The notes beneath the pieces are model-generated. The model was given only the letters and a program-made list of their open reading frames with translations. It made no database searches and was not told where the DNA came from. From positions 744,001 through 808,000 of the forward strand of contig JALKFA010000001.1 in NCBI GenBank assembly GCA_024169445.1: a stretch of DNA of 64,000 nt. Direction: 5' to 3'. Positions 1 to 9,636 of the stretch are shown piece after piece (the stretch's first letter is position 1; each line of letters opens with the position of its first letter). Made by a program: the position numbers and the translations under genes. Source of the stretch: Buttiauxella agrestis ATCC 33320. Its GTDB lineage: Bacteria > Pseudomonadota > Gammaproteobacteria > Enterobacterales > Enterobacteriaceae.

Positions 1-1446
1 GAAGGCAGTCTGATGTTCAGGATCACTTCCATTCCATCCACATCACTGGACAGTACGCTGGCACTCTCGCGCAAAGTTTCTGATGATATTCGTGGCCAGT
101 TCCCTGAAGTGAAAGATGTGGTCGCCACCATTGGACGTGCCGAAAAAGGCGAAACCGCAGACGTCAATTCAATGGAGGTTTTGTTGACGATGAACCCGCG
201 GGAAAACTGGCCTGAAGACATTTCTTATGACCAACTGGCCCGTAACATCCAGGCGGTTCTTGAAGAAAAACATCCAGGGGCATTGTTCAGTGCAACACAG
301 CCGATTCAGATGCGTGTCGATGAACTGATTTCGGGGATCCGCGCCACTCTGGCCCTGAAAATTTATGGGCCAGATAGCGCCACACTAGATTCCCTGAGCC
401 AGCAAATCCAGGCCACACTGAATAAAATCCCGGGCGTAGAAGAACTTTCAACGGAGTCCAGCAAGGGTAAACCCCAGGTGATTATCCGCGTCGATCGTGA
501 AAAAGCGGCGGGTTATGGCATCAATACCAGCGACATCATGGATGTGGTGGAGTCCGGTATTGGCGGTGCGAGCATCTCGAGCATCATCGAAGGAACCGCT
601 CGTTTTGATCTGGTGACCCGATTTAGCGCGCCTTACCGGGAGTCTGTTTCAGCTATCAGTGCCATCCCGCTACGTGGGGCGTCAGGCCAACTGATTTCGC
701 TGTCGCAGGTTGCGGATATTGAGCTGGCTGAAGGGTACGCCTTCCTGCGCCGGGAAGGGCTACAACGTTACGTCGTGCTACAGATGGAAGTTGAAGGGCG
801 TGATATTGACGGCTTTGTGAAGGAAGCCAGCCAGGCCATTGAGAAAAACAACCCGCTACCGGAGGGATACTGGAGCACCTGGGGTGGAGCCTTTGAAAAT
901 CAGCAACGCGCGATGGGCAAACTGTCTGTGATTCTGCCGCTGACCATTGGGCTGATCTTTATTCTGCTCTACACCGCATTCGGAACTCTGCGACATGCCA
1001 CACTCATCATCGCGAACGTTCCGTTTGCCATGACGGGAGGAATTCTTTCCCTGTTCCTGAGTGGACAATATATGTCGGTTCCTTCCTCGGTCGGATTTAT
1101 TGCCGTCTTTGGTGTCTCAATGCTCAACGGGATTGTGATGGTGTCATTCTTTAACGAACTGAGACAACAAGGAGCCAGTATCCGCGATGCTGTCCGACTG
1201 GGTGCGGTTCAGCGTCTGCGTCCAGTATTGATTACTGCGACGGTCGCGATACTGGGGCTGATCCCAATGCTGCTTTCCAGCGGCGTCGGTGCCGAAGTAC
1301 AGCGTCCATTAGCGACGGTGGTGGTCGGAGGGTTATTAACGTCCACAGCTCTGACATTATTCTTGCTGCCGCTGCTGTATGAAATGACGGAGAACTGGCA
1401 TATGAAGCGCAATGCTGCTGCCCAAAAGGAACTGGATGCTCAATAA
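1..1446 (+). CDS. Heavy-metal RND efflux pump (CzcA/CusA family), C-terminal part
   Basis: This is the 3' part of an inner-membrane RND proton antiporter of the heavy-metal efflux (HME) family, which works with a periplasmic adaptor and an outer-membrane channel. The reading frame is open from base 1, so the N-terminal half lies outside the window; the ATG at 13 is internal. About 481 residues remain. The first ~290 hold the periplasmic pore and docking region, including the family segment DELISGIRA followed by KIYGPD. About five hydrophobic helices follow, then a short polar tail. It reads as CzcA-like rather than AcrB-like, but the metal (Co/Zn/Cd, Ni, or Cu/Ag) cannot be told from this part. 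The next gene, glyS, is convergent. The family call is secure and the substrate is open. Confidence 0.9.
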   Translation, partial: EGSLMFRITSIPSTSLDSTLALSRKVSDDIRGQFPEVKDVVATIGRAEKGETADVNSMEVLLTMNPRENWPEDISYDQLARNIQAVLEEKHPGALFSATQPIQMRVDELISGIRATLALKIYGPDSATLDSLSQQIQATLNKIPGVEELSTESSKGKPQVIIRVDREKAAGYGINTSDIMDVVESGIGGASISSIIEGTARFDLVTRFSAPYRESVSAISAIPLRGASGQLISLSQVADIELAEGYAFLRREGLQRYVVLQMEVEGRDIDGFVKEASQAIEKNNPLPEGYWSTWGGAFENQQRAMGKLSVILPLTIGLIFILLYTAFGTLRHATLIIANVPFAMTGGILSLFLSGQYMSVPSSVGFIAVFGVSMLNGIVMVSFFNELRQQGASIRDAVRLGAVQRLRPVLITATVAILGLIPMLLSSGVGAEVQRPLATVVVGGLLTSTALTLFLLPLLYEMTENWHMKRNAAAQKELDAQ

Positions 1447-1462
1447 CTAGCAACAAATAACA

Positions 1463-1490
1463 ACGGGGAATATCTTACGATATTCCCCGT
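1463..1490. terminator. Hairpin terminator between the efflux gene and glyS
   Basis: A perfect 12-bp stem (ACGGGGAATATC, 1463-1474; partner 1479-1490) closes a 4-nt loop and is followed by TAATTTTTAT on the plus strand. It lies 17 nt after the efflux gene stop and just before the convergent glyS 3' end. It suits a Rho-independent terminator for the plus strand and may serve both directions. Confidence 0.85.
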
Positions 1491-1513
1491 TAATTTTTAT
1501 AACCGCTAAACGC

Positions 1514-3583
1514 TTATTGCAGCAGAGAAATATCCGCAACCTGCAAGAACAGCTCGCGCAGTTTGGCAAGCAGCGTCAGACGGTTGATACGCAGTTCTTT
1601 ATCTTCTGCGTTCACCATCACTTTGTCGAAGAACATATCCACGGGTTCACGCAACGCAGCCAGTTCCACTAACGCTTCCTGGTAACGGCCTTCGGCGAAG
1701 AACGGTTCCAGTTTGTCGCGCAGGATAACCAACTGACGAGCAAGATCCATCTCTTCTGGCTCTTTCAGAACCGAAGCACGTACGTGATCTTGTAGCTCTT
1801 CGTCTGACTTCGCCAGAATGTTGGAAACACGCTTGTTGGCTGCCGCCAGTGCTGCTGCCGCTTCCAGAGTACGGAAGTGCGACACCGCTTTCATGCGCGC
1901 ATCAAAATCTGCTGGTTTGGTTGGACGACGTGCCAGAACAGCCTGGATGGTATCTACGCTGTGGCCTTCTTCCTGATACCAGGCACGGAAACGGCCTAGC
2001 ATAAAGTCGATGACTTCGTCGGTAACCTTCTGGTTGGTCAGCTTATCACCGTAAAGACGCACGGCCTCTTCGGTAAGAGTTTGCAGATCAAGCGGCAGGT
2101 TTTTCTCAACGATGATACGCAGAACGCCAAGAGCGGCACGACGCAGAGCAAACGGGTCTTTGTCACCTTTCGGGTGCTGGCCAATACCGAAGATGCCCGC
2201 AAGGGTATCCATTTTATCGGCGATTGCCACAGCACAGGCCACCAGGTTAGACGGCAGTGCATCACCTGCAAAGCGCGGCTGATACTGCTCGTTCAGCGCA
2301 ACAGCAACATCTTCTGCTTCGCCGTCGTGACGCGCATAGTGCATGCCCATCACGCCCTGGGTGTCGGTAAACTCGAACACCATGTTGGTCATCAGGTCGC
2401 ATTTGGACAGCAAACCGGCGCGAGTTGCGTGGTTTACGTCTGCGCCAATCTGGCCAGCAATCCAGCCTGAAAGGGCTTCGATGCGGTTGGTTTTGTCACG
2501 CAGTGTACCGAGCTGTTGCTGGAACAGAACGGTTTCCAGACGCGGCAAGTTGTCTTCCAGGCGCTTTTTACGGTCGCTATTGAAGAAGAACTCGGCATCG
2601 GCCAGGCGTGGACGCACAACTTTCTCGTTACCAGAGATAATCTGAATCGGGTCTTTCGACTCGATGTTGGCAACGAAGATGAAGTTTGGCATCAATTTGC
2701 CGTCGCTTGCGTAAACAGGGAAGTACTTCTGGTCACCTTTCATGGTGTGAACCAGCGCTTCCGCAGGCACTTTGAGGAATTTCTCTTCAAATTTCGCGGT
2801 CAGAACAACCGGCCATTCCACCAGCGAAGTCACTTCTTCCAGCAGGCTTTCGCTCAGATCGGCATTTCCGCCAAGTTTGCGAGCCGCTTCTTCAGCGCCT
2901 TCTTTGATTACCGCTTTACGCTGCTCGTAGTCGGCAATGACTTTGCCGCGTTCCAGCAGAATTTCAGGGTACTGATCGGCGTTGTCGATGGTGAATTCCG
3001 GCTCGCCCATAAAGCGGTGGCCGCGAATCACGCGATCGGATGCAATCCCAAGGATGGTAGCGGGAATGACTTCCGCGCCCAACAGCAGGGTCACAGTGTG
3101 CACCGGACGCACGAATTGGGTGTTGTTATCGCCCCAGCGCATCAGTTTTGGAATTGGCAATTTGGTCAGCGCGGTGGCAATCATTGCCGGCAGCAGCGCT
3201 TGTGCGCTTTCGCCTTTAACGTGCGCACGGTACATCAGCCATTCGCCTTTGTCAGTCGCCAGACGTTCAGCTTCAGCAACGGTGATACCACAACCACGAG
3301 CCCAGCCTTCTGCGGCTTTGCTTGGATTGCCTTCTGCGTCAAAAGCAGCAGAAATTGCCGGGCCGCGTTTTTCAACTTCACGGTCTGGTTGAGACTCAGC
3401 CAGATTAGCAATCTTCAGCGCCAGACGGCGCGGTGCTGCAAACCATTTCACTTCGCCGTGGGCGAGGTTCGCCGCATCCAGCTCCGCTGTTACTTGCGCC
3501 GCAAAGGATTCCGCCAGGCTGCGCAGGGCTTTTGGTGGCAGCTCTTCAGTGCCGATCTCCACCAGAAAAGTTTTTTCAGACAT
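1514..3583 (-). CDS. glyS: Glycyl-tRNA synthetase, beta subunit
   Basis: Beta chain of the bacterial alpha2-beta2 glycyl-tRNA synthetase, which charges tRNA-Gly in the cytosol; the beta chain supplies most of the tRNA contacts. The protein is 689 residues, full length for the family (E. coli 689). The start [20 protein letters not shown] is the typical N-terminus, and the C-terminus ([12 protein letters not shown]) also matches the family. It follows glyQ with a 9-nt gap, so the two are co-transcribed. Nothing looks disrupted. A 456-residue antisense frame over this gene is a codon-bias shadow. Confidence 0.98.
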   Translation of the reverse strand: MSEKTFLVEIGTEELPPKALRSLAESFAAQVTAELDAANLAHGEVKWFAAPRRLALKIANLAESQPDREVEKRGPAISAAFDAEGNPSKAAEGWARGCGITVAEAERLATDKGEWLMYRAHVKGESAQALLPAMIATALTKLPIPKLMRWGDNNTQFVRPVHTVTLLLGAEVIPATILGIASDRVIRGHRFMGEPEFTIDNADQYPEILLERGKVIADYEQRKAVIKEGAEEAARKLGGNADLSESLLEEVTSLVEWPVVLTAKFEEKFLKVPAEALVHTMKGDQKYFPVYASDGKLMPNFIFVANIESKDPIQIISGNEKVVRPRLADAEFFFNSDRKKRLEDNLPRLETVLFQQQLGTLRDKTNRIEALSGWIAGQIGADVNHATRAGLLSKCDLMTNMVFEFTDTQGVMGMHYARHDGEAEDVAVALNEQYQPRFAGDALPSNLVACAVAIADKMDTLAGIFGIGQHPKGDKDPFALRRAALGVLRIIVEKNLPLDLQTLTEEAVRLYGDKLTNQKVTDEVIDFMLGRFRAWYQEEGHSVDTIQAVLARRPTKPADFDARMKAVSHFRTLEAAAALAAANKRVSNILAKSDEELQDHVRASVLKEPEEMDLARQLVILRDKLEPFFAEGRYQEALVELAALREPVDMFFDKVMVNAEDKELRINRLTLLAKLRELFLQVADISLLQ

Positions 3584-3592
3584 GGCAGCCTC

Positions 3593-4504
3593 TTATTTGT
3601 TCTTATTGCACATCGGGAAGCCAAGCGCTTCACGAGAAGCGTAATAGGCTTCGGCCACAGCTTTGGTCAGAGTACGAATACGCAGAATGTAGCGCTGACG
3701 TTCGGTAACCGAGATGGCCTTACGGGCATCAAGCAGGTTAAAGCTGTGCGCGGCTTTCAGAATGCGTTCGTAAGCAGGCAGCGGCAGTGGGTTTTCCAGC
3801 GCCAGCAGGTGCTGCGCTTCTTTCTCATACTGCTCGAAGCAGGAGAACAGGAAGTCCACATCGGCGTGTTCGAAGTTGTAAGTTGATTGCTCAACTTCGT
3901 TCTGGTGGAACACGTCGCCGTAGGTGGTTTTACCCAGCGGGCCATCGCTCCACACCAGATCGTAAACGCTATCTACGCCCTGGATGTACATCGCCAGGCG
4001 CTCTAAACCGTAGGTGATTTCACCGGTAACAGGTTTACATTCCAGGCCGCCCACTTGCTGGAAGTAAGTGAACTGCGTCACTTCCATACCGTTGAGCCAC
4101 ACTTCCCAGCCCAGACCCCAGGCACCCAGCGTTGGGTTTTCCCAGTTGTCTTCTACGAAGCGAATATCATGAATAGTTGGGTCCATACCCAGCTCTTTAA
4201 GCGACCCAAGGTACAACTCCTGAATGTTTTCTGGAGAAGGCTTGATGACCACCTGGAACTGATAGTAATGCTGTAAGCGGTTCGGGTTTTCACCATAGCG
4301 GCCATCGGTAGGGCGGCGAGATGGCTGCACATATGCAGTCGCCATCGGCTCTGGCCCTAAAGCCCGTAGGCAGGTCATTGGGTGAGAGGTGCCGGCGCCG
4401 ACTTCCATGTCCAAAGGTTGAACAATGGTGCAGCCCTGGCGAGCCCAGTAGTCCTGTAAAGTCAGGATCAGGCCTTGAAAGGTCTTGGTATCAAACTTTT
4501 GCAT
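3593..4504 (-). CDS. glyQ: Glycyl-tRNA synthetase, alpha subunit
   Basis: Alpha chain of glycyl-tRNA synthetase. It carries the class II catalytic core that makes glycyl-adenylate. The product is 303 residues, the usual length, and starts [20 protein letters not shown], with the family motifs [20 protein letters not shown] and [16 protein letters not shown] clearly present. It is the first gene of the glyQ-glyS pair. A possible promoter lies in the ~110-nt gap toward ysaB. Confidence 0.98.
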   Translation of the reverse strand: MQKFDTKTFQGLILTLQDYWARQGCTIVQPLDMEVGAGTSHPMTCLRALGPEPMATAYVQPSRRPTDGRYGENPNRLQHYYQFQVVIKPSPENIQELYLGSLKELGMDPTIHDIRFVEDNWENPTLGAWGLGWEVWLNGMEVTQFTYFQQVGGLECKPVTGEITYGLERLAMYIQGVDSVYDLVWSDGPLGKTTYGDVFHQNEVEQSTYNFEHADVDFLFSCFEQYEKEAQHLLALENPLPLPAYERILKAAHSFNLLDARKAISVTERQRYILRIRTLTKAVAEAYYASREALGFPMCNKNK

Positions 4505-4613
4505 GTTGATTTCGCACGCGTTCGAGAGGGTTAAAAAGGGAAGCGACCAGTATACCTGTTGATGGGAAGATAATCAGCCTGCATTCTCAGGCTGATGACG
4601 TTGTGTTGCGGCT

Positions 4614-4931
4614 TTATGTAGATGAAAGGTGCAAAAACTGACCACTTTCGTCAAAAGAGCAGGTAAAACCCTCCCGGCGCGTGGTACTGCCAAGAATTTC
4701 ATAGCTTCCCTGATACTGCTTAAAATCCACCACGCTGATGCGCTGGGCCTGCGTGTTGTAACGATGTGCAGCTTCCTGCTTGCAGGTTTCGATCATCACT
4801 ACCCCCTGAATTGTGGGGTGTTGCGCGACTTGCGCATACTGTGTTTGCTGCTCCGGCGAACTACAAGCACTCAAGAACAAGGCTGCTAAAGCTAGCGCCC
4901 ATCGGCTATTTTTTATTTTTGGCATCATCAT
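4614..4931 (-). CDS. ysaB: Small lipoprotein YsaB
   Basis: Predicted lipoprotein of unknown function, 105 residues. A basic N-terminus and a hydrophobic stretch lead to the lipobox LSAC, giving Cys23 as the lipidated residue. E. coli has a similar-sized ysaB in the same place beside glyQ, and the local order glyS-glyQ-ysaB-wecH is kept here, which supports the name. Three consecutive ATG codons (4931, 4928, 4925) are possible starts, and no strong ribosome binding site decides among them. wecH is divergent, 136 nt away. Confidence 0.85.
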   Translation of the reverse strand: MMMPKIKNSRWALALAALFLSACSSPEQQTQYAQVAQHPTIQGVVMIETCKQEAAHRYNTQAQRISVVDFKQYQGSYEILGSTTRREGFTCSFDESGQFLHLSST

Positions 4932-5067
4932 TCGTTAACTGTACGTTAAAATCTTTTCTGTTAATCAATAATTAACAGGTATTTCATATTCTGCAAACCC
5001 ACATGGCGCCATACAAGAGGGAAAATGCAAACTCAGATTTATACCTGTTCAGTACTCCGAGGAACGA

Positions 5068-6063
5068 ATGCAGCAGAAAATTAACTGGATTGATAACTTG
5101 CGCGGGATTGCATGCCTGATGGTGGTGATGATTCACACCACCACCTGGTACATCACCAATGCGAAGATTGTCACGCCATTTAGTTGGGATTTATCGAACG
5201 TGCTGAACTCAGCTTCTCGCGTTAGCGTTCCCCTCTTCTTCATGATTTCGGGTTATCTTTTTTTTGGTGAACGCAGTGCGCAGCAGCGCCACTTTTTGCG
5301 GATCGCCACCTGCTTGTTGTTTTACAGCGTGATTGCGCTCATCTACATCAAGCTGTTTACCCCAATCAACGCCGGCCTTTCACTGCGCTACATCCTGCAA
5401 AAACCGGTGTTTTATCACCTGTGGTTTTTCTTTGCGATCATGGTGATTTACCTGCTTTCACCGTTGATTCAGGTGAAGAAAGTTAACGCGGTGACAATTC
5501 TGGGCCTGATGGTGTTACTTGGCGTGATTGCCAACCCGAATACCGTGCCGCAAACGCTGGCGGGCGTGAAATGGCTACCGATTAATTTATACATCCGCGG
5601 CGACACGTTTTATTACGTGTTGTATGGATTGCTTGGGCGTGCGATTGGCATGCTGGAAACGGATAAACGCTGGATTAGCGGGCTGGCTGCGGGCTTGTTT
5701 GCACTGTGCATTTTTTCGATTTCGACGGGCACACGTCACCAACTGGAAGTGAACGGTAATTTTGCCGACACCTTCTACGTTTATTGTGGGCCGCTGGTGT
5801 TTATCGCCGCCATTAGCTTGTTGGTGCTGGTGAAGAATTGCCTGAATGGCCGCCCTTTGCCTGGGCTGACGTTAATCTCGCGACATTCGCTGGGCATTTA
5901 CGGCTTCCACGCGCTGATCATCCACTTCTTACGCACTCATGGTTATCAAATAACAAATTCGCCGGTGCTGGATATTCTGTGGATTTTCGGCGCGACGCTT
6001 GCCGGAAGTTTGCTGCTTTCCATGGCATTGCAGCGCATTGATACCCGTAAAATGGTGAGTTAA
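5068..6063 (+). CDS. wecH: O-acetyltransferase WecH (acyltransferase 3 family)
   Basis: Integral membrane acyltransferase. In E. coli WecH (YiaH) O-acetylates GlcNAc residues of enterobacterial common antigen. The protein is 331 residues with about ten hydrophobic segments. The family signature at the N-terminus, [20 protein letters not shown], contains the conserved Arg and His. A GAGGAACGA ribosome binding site precedes the ATG. Its stop codon overlaps the stop of the convergent regulator gene by 4 nt. Position beside ysaB-glyQ agrees with the E. coli order. Confidence 0.93.
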   Translation: MQQKINWIDNLRGIACLMVVMIHTTTWYITNAKIVTPFSWDLSNVLNSASRVSVPLFFMISGYLFFGERSAQQRHFLRIATCLLFYSVIALIYIKLFTPINAGLSLRYILQKPVFYHLWFFFAIMVIYLLSPLIQVKKVNAVTILGLMVLLGVIANPNTVPQTLAGVKWLPINLYIRGDTFYYVLYGLLGRAIGMLETDKRWISGLAAGLFALCIFSISTGTRHQLEVNGNFADTFYVYCGPLVFIAAISLLVLVKNCLNGRPLPGLTLISRHSLGIYGFHALIIHFLRTHGYQITNSPVLDILWIFGATLAGSLLLSMALQRIDTRKMVS

Positions 6064-6977
6064 GCGTTGCGGGCGCGGGCGCGATGTAACTGGCGTGGCG
6101 ACGAAAAGCCCGCCGCAACTGCCGCCTGCTCCATGCGTTGCCCCTGTAACAAGCGCTGTTCGGCAACTGCCAGGCGCAATTGCTCCAGATAATCCCGCAC
6201 CGATATCCCCAAATGCTGCTGAAAAAGCCGCGACAAATGGCGTGAACTGACATGCACTTTGTCGGCAATTTCCTGCACATCCCACGCTGATTCGGGTGTC
6301 GCAGAAAGCAAATCCTGAGCACGATGCACCGCCGGGTGAATGTGGTTGCGGTAACGCAGCCACGGCGATAATTGCGGGTCGTCGCCCGAACGGCGGAACC
6401 ACACCACCATTTCACGCGCTACATCCAGCGCCGCTTTGGGGCCGCAATAGCGGTTAATCAGATGCAGCGAGAGATCAATCCCGGAAGTAATCCCCGCGCT
6501 GGTCCAGATACCCCGATCTTCAACAAAAATACGGTTATCTTTCACCTGCGCGGTGGGTGCGGCGGCACGTAATCTGACCAATACATCGTGATGCGTGGTG
6601 CATTGCACGCCGTTCATCAGCCCCGCTTTCGCCGCCAGCAACGAACCGGAACAGACGCACATCAAGTTGAGTTGCTGGCTATGAATTTGCGGTTGCAGGC
6701 GCGTCAGCCAACGGCGCACCTGTTCGGCTTGTGGCGTCTCAAAGTAGCGATTTGAATCGCACACGCCGGGCAAAACCAGCAGGCTACCTGGCGTGAAGCT
6801 GTCCGGCAGCGCTTCGATACCCGAAAAATTCAGCCCAATTGAAGTGATGACTTGTGGGTCCGGGCCGATGAAATGCAGGTGAAAGGCTTCCCCCGCCAGC
6901 GCCAGCGTTTCCGCAGGGCCGGTTAAGTCGAGAGATAAAACACCAGGCAAAACAACGAACCAGACCCCAATACTCAC
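6060..6977 (-). CDS. GlxA-type transcriptional regulator (DJ-1/PfpI plus AraC HTH)
   Basis: Regulator with a DJ-1/PfpI-like (glutamine amidotransferase-like) sensor domain in residues ~1-170, opening with [20 protein letters not shown], and an AraC-type double helix-turn-helix at the C-terminus ([20 protein letters not shown]). I chose the GTG at 6977 (305 aa). It overlaps the stop of the upstream hydrolase as GTGA and has GGAG 8 nt before it; an ATG 18 nt upstream lies inside the hydrolase gene. The two genes form a translationally coupled operon, so the hydrolase substrate pathway is the likely target. The inducer is unknown. Confidence 0.88.
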   Translation of the reverse strand: MSIGVWFVVLPGVLSLDLTGPAETLALAGEAFHLHFIGPDPQVITSIGLNFSGIEALPDSFTPGSLLVLPGVCDSNRYFETPQAEQVRRWLTRLQPQIHSQQLNLMCVCSGSLLAAKAGLMNGVQCTTHHDVLVRLRAAAPTAQVKDNRIFVEDRGIWTSAGITSGIDLSLHLINRYCGPKAALDVAREMVVWFRRSGDDPQLSPWLRYRNHIHPAVHRAQDLLSATPESAWDVQEIADKVHVSSRHLSRLFQQHLGISVRDYLEQLRLAVAEQRLLQGQRMEQAAVAAGFSSPRQLHRARARNA

Positions 6978-7516
6978 GATAAAGACTCCAGGCACTCGGC
7001 AACGGTTTGGATTTGCGCAAAACGCCCCGTCAGCACTGTTTCAGTACGATGGCGCAGAGTTGCGGCATCCAGCGTAACCCCTTTCCAGCTCATCGGGAAG
7101 GTGAGCATCGCTTCGCTGACAAATGAAACGCGATAACCCAAATCAGACGCCACCCGCGTGGTCGTTTCGCAACATTGCTCGGTACGAATCCCACAGACAA
7201 TCATATGGTTAATATCACGGCTACGCAGCCAATGATCGAGGCCGGTATCGGTAAATGCGTTGTGAACGTGTTTCTGGAAGGCCACATCAGCCTGATGTTG
7301 CAAGAAAGGCATGGCTTTAACATAGCCGGAAGCCAGCGAGAACGGGCCTTCATCACTCACGTGGAAAATATCCACCACCGGTATATTCAAATCCTGGCAG
7401 CCGGAAATCAGCTGTGAAATGGCCTGCTGGAATGCCGGAAAATCGTCTTCTTGCCAGAAATCGCGATGGAAGAAAGATTGTTGTGTGTCGATATTAATCA
7501 GAACGGAACGGGACAT
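6974..7516 (-). CDS. Isochorismatase-family cysteine hydrolase
   Basis: Cytosolic alpha/beta cysteine hydrolase of 180 residues. The family features are the N-terminal Asp in LINIDTQQSF and the nucleophile region GIRTEQCCETT with adjacent cysteines. Members hydrolyse amides or vinyl ethers (nicotinamidase, isochorismatase, ureidoacrylate hydrolase); this one cannot be assigned further. I start at the ATG at 7516 because AGGAG lies 7 nt before it; the frame is open another 66 nt upstream without a comparable site. It is the first gene of an operon with the GlxA-type regulator. Confidence 0.88.
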   Translation of the reverse strand: MSRSVLINIDTQQSFFHRDFWQEDDFPAFQQAISQLISGCQDLNIPVVDIFHVSDEGPFSLASGYVKAMPFLQHQADVAFQKHVHNAFTDTGLDHWLRSRDINHMIVCGIRTEQCCETTTRVASDLGYRVSFVSEAMLTFPMSWKGVTLDAATLRHRTETVLTGRFAQIQTVAECLESLS

Positions 7517-7633
7517 TTTCGGACTCCTCATCAGTGGGTATGAATCCATTGTGACAAGGGTTGGCCGTATTGCTAATACCAAAAACGGACAGAGTGAGGA
7601 TGATTTGGGACCAGATGAGATCTTTGAGATGGT

Positions 7634-7711
7634 GTCGGATGACGCTCACGCTAATCCGACCTTCGAAACACCAGGCCTTGGTCAGGTGGATAAGCACCAG
7701 CGTCATCCACC
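7634..7711. repeat. REP/BIME pair upstream of ptxS
   Basis: Two palindromic units in opposite orientation: GTCGGAT...ATCCGAC (7634-7660) and GGTGGAT...ATCCACC (7685-7711), each with the GACGCT/AGCGTC core of enterobacterial REP sequences. Related units recur at seven other places in the window. Confidence 0.8.
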
Positions 7712-7761
7712 AGCCTGCATAATTTATGTTACTCTCCAGAAAGTTACCCTCGGAGAAAATC

Positions 7762-8781
7762 ATGAACAGCAAGGCTGCGCGCCCCACGATAAGCGATGTC
7801 GCGAAAGCGGCAAAGACCGGAAAAACCAGTGTTTCCCGCTATCTTAACGGCGAGCAAAGCGTGTTGTCCGATGACCTTCGTCTGCGCATTGAAACAGCGA
7901 TTGCCGAACTCGATTACCGCCCAAGCCAAATGGCGCGCGGCCTGAAACGTGGGCGCACCCGTTTAATTGGCCTGATCATCGCCGATATCACCAACCCTTA
8001 CTCTGTCGATGTGCTGAGCGGTATTGAAGCGGCGTGTCGGGAAAAAGGCTTTACGCCGCTGGTCTGTAACACCAATAACGAAGTGGATCAGGAGCTGCAT
8101 TACCTGGATTTGCTGCGCAGTTATCAGGTGGAAGGGATTGTGGTGAATGCTGTCGGCATGCGCGAAGAAGGGTTAAACCGCCTGCAACAATCCGCGCTAC
8201 CGATGGTGCTGATTGACCGAAAAATTCCAGATTTTGCTTGTGATGTGGTCGGTTTGGATAACACACAAGCCGCCACAACCGCCACCGAACACCTTGTCGA
8301 ACAAGGGTTTGAAGCCATTCTTTTCCTCAGCGAACCGCTCGGCACAGTGAACACCCGCCGCGAGCGTCTGAATGCTTTCCACGCCACGCTTAAACGCTAC
8401 CCTGGGATTGTTGCCGAAAACGCGGAAGTGCCTTTGCACGAAGGCGAGTTGATGGACAACACGCTGCGCCAGTTCCATTCCGGCCATCGCGGTATGCGCA
8501 AAGCGGTGATTTCCGCCAACGGCGCACTCACACTACAAGTTGCACGCTCACTGCGGCGCATCGGCCTGCACTGGGGCAGCGACATCGGCCTGTTAGGCTT
8601 CGATGAACTCGAATGGGCAGAGCTTGCCGGTGTAGGCATCACCACGCTTAAGCAACCGACCTGGCAGATTGGTTACGCCGCACTTCAGCAAGTTGTGAAG
8701 CGCATTGAAGGCGGCAGCGACAGCGTTTATGAACAGGTCTTTTCCGGCGAGTTAATCGTTCGCGGCTCCACAGTACGCTAA
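7762..8781 (+). CDS. ptxS: LacI-family repressor of 2-ketogluconate use (PtxS-like)
   Basis: LacI/GalR repressor of 339 residues: an N-terminal HTH (TISDVAKAAKTGKTSVSRYL, then a hinge region near RPSQMARGLKRG) and a periplasmic-binding-protein-like effector domain. I start at the ATG at 7762, preceded by GGAG; an earlier in-frame ATG at 7726 lacks this. In Pseudomonas, PtxS represses kguEKTD and is released by 2-ketogluconate. Here it lies directly upstream of the same gene set in the same direction, and a palindrome nearly identical to the PtxS box is in the kguE promoter. The assignment rests on family plus context. Confidence 0.87.
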   Translation: MNSKAARPTISDVAKAAKTGKTSVSRYLNGEQSVLSDDLRLRIETAIAELDYRPSQMARGLKRGRTRLIGLIIADITNPYSVDVLSGIEAACREKGFTPLVCNTNNEVDQELHYLDLLRSYQVEGIVVNAVGMREEGLNRLQQSALPMVLIDRKIPDFACDVVGLDNTQAATTATEHLVEQGFEAILFLSEPLGTVNTRRERLNAFHATLKRYPGIVAENAEVPLHEGELMDNTLRQFHSGHRGMRKAVISANGALTLQVARSLRRIGLHWGSDIGLLGFDELEWAELAGVGITTLKQPTWQIGYAALQQVVKRIEGGSDSVYEQVFSGELIVRGSTVR

Positions 8782-8789
8782 TCAATGTT

Positions 8790-8805
8790 CGTGATAGCGA
8801 TCATA
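8790..8805 (+). promoter_or_regulatory. Candidate CRP site upstream of kguE
   Basis: CGTGATAGCGATCATA resembles the CRP consensus TGTGA-N6-TCACA in most key positions. It lies about 80 nt before kguE and 25 nt before the PtxS palindrome. Catabolite control of a sugar-acid operon would be expected, but this is an imperfect match. Confidence 0.4.
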
Positions 8806-8829
8806 AATTAAACATCGTTGGCTTTTCTT

Positions 8830-8843
8830 TGGAACCGGTTCCA
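8830..8843. promoter_or_regulatory. PtxS operator palindrome
   Basis: TGGAACCGGTTCCA is a perfect 14-bp palindrome, 40 nt before the kguE start. The described Pseudomonas PtxS box is TGAAACCGGTTTCA; the two differ only by one symmetrical change in each arm. The central CCGG also fits LacI-family operators generally. Confidence 0.8.
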
Positions 8844-8883
8844 TTTAGCGTAATAAACATCATTACGACACCGGACGAAGTTA

Positions 8884-9633
8884 ATGCCGAGAAAAATTAT
8901 TATTGTCACTGCCGCTTACGGGCATGACCGCATCGCCGCTTTGGGTGGCCAACACGCGCTACTGCCCGTCATCGCCAATGCCGGTGCTGACGGTGTAGAA
9001 ATTCGCCGCGAACTATTTAGCCGCACCCAGCTTGATGCCCTGCCAGAACTGGCGCAGCAAATCGCTGAACACAAACTTCAGGCCTGTTATTCCGCACCAG
9101 AGCCACTGTTTGTTGAAGACGGTAAACTGAATCCGCTCATCCCTACTTTGCTGCTTGAAGCCCACCAGCTCAACGCCAGCTGGTTAAAACTTTCACTCGG
9201 CAACTACCGTAGCAGCCAGCAATTTGCGCTTTTGCAGCAGTGGCTTGCTCAAAGCGATGTGCCACTGGTGGTGGAAAACGATCAAACAGCCTGCGGCAAG
9301 CTTGCGCCGATGCAGCGCTTCCAGGCCGCCTGTAACGTGCTGAATCTTCCGGTGACACTCACTTTTGATATGGCGAACTGGCTATGGGTTGATGAATCGC
9401 CGGAAGCCGCCGCACGTGTACTGGCACCATCGGTCAGTTACATCCATGTCAAAGCCGCCGTGGCGCACCATTATCACTATCGCGCCATCGCGCTGGATGA
9501 TGCCGAACCTCGCTGGCTGGAAATCCTGAAAAGCCTGCCAGCAGACGCACCACGCGGAATTGAATTCCCGCTCGAAGGCCGCGACCTGACTGCTGTCACC
9601 CGCCATTACGTCAACTTATTACGCGAGGAGTAA
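8884..9633 (+). CDS. kguE: KguE-like sugar phosphate isomerase/epimerase
   Basis: TIM-barrel protein of the xylose isomerase-like (AP endonuclease 2) family, 249 residues. Visible motifs include ADGVEIRRELF near the N-terminus, the central ENDQTACGK, and SYIHVKAAV with the metal-ligand His pattern. KguE is always found with 2-ketogluconate kinase and reductase; its precise reaction is not established. It is the first gene of kguE-kguK-kguT-kguD, with 3 nt between its stop and kguK. A GGACGAAG stretch precedes the ATG. Confidence 0.85.
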   Translation: MPRKIIIVTAAYGHDRIAALGGQHALLPVIANAGADGVEIRRELFSRTQLDALPELAQQIAEHKLQACYSAPEPLFVEDGKLNPLIPTLLLEAHQLNASWLKLSLGNYRSSQQFALLQQWLAQSDVPLVVENDQTACGKLAPMQRFQAACNVLNLPVTLTFDMANWLWVDESPEAAARVLAPSVSYIHVKAAVAHHYHYRAIALDDAEPRWLEILKSLPADAPRGIEFPLEGRDLTAVTRHYVNLLREE

Positions 9634-9636
9634 GCA

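Noticed and set aside
2516-3886. 456-residue open frame on the plus strand across glyS and glyQ
   Set aside because: It lies wholly antisense to two full-length conserved synthetase genes; its protein has no recognisable motif and mirrors the codon bias of the real genes.
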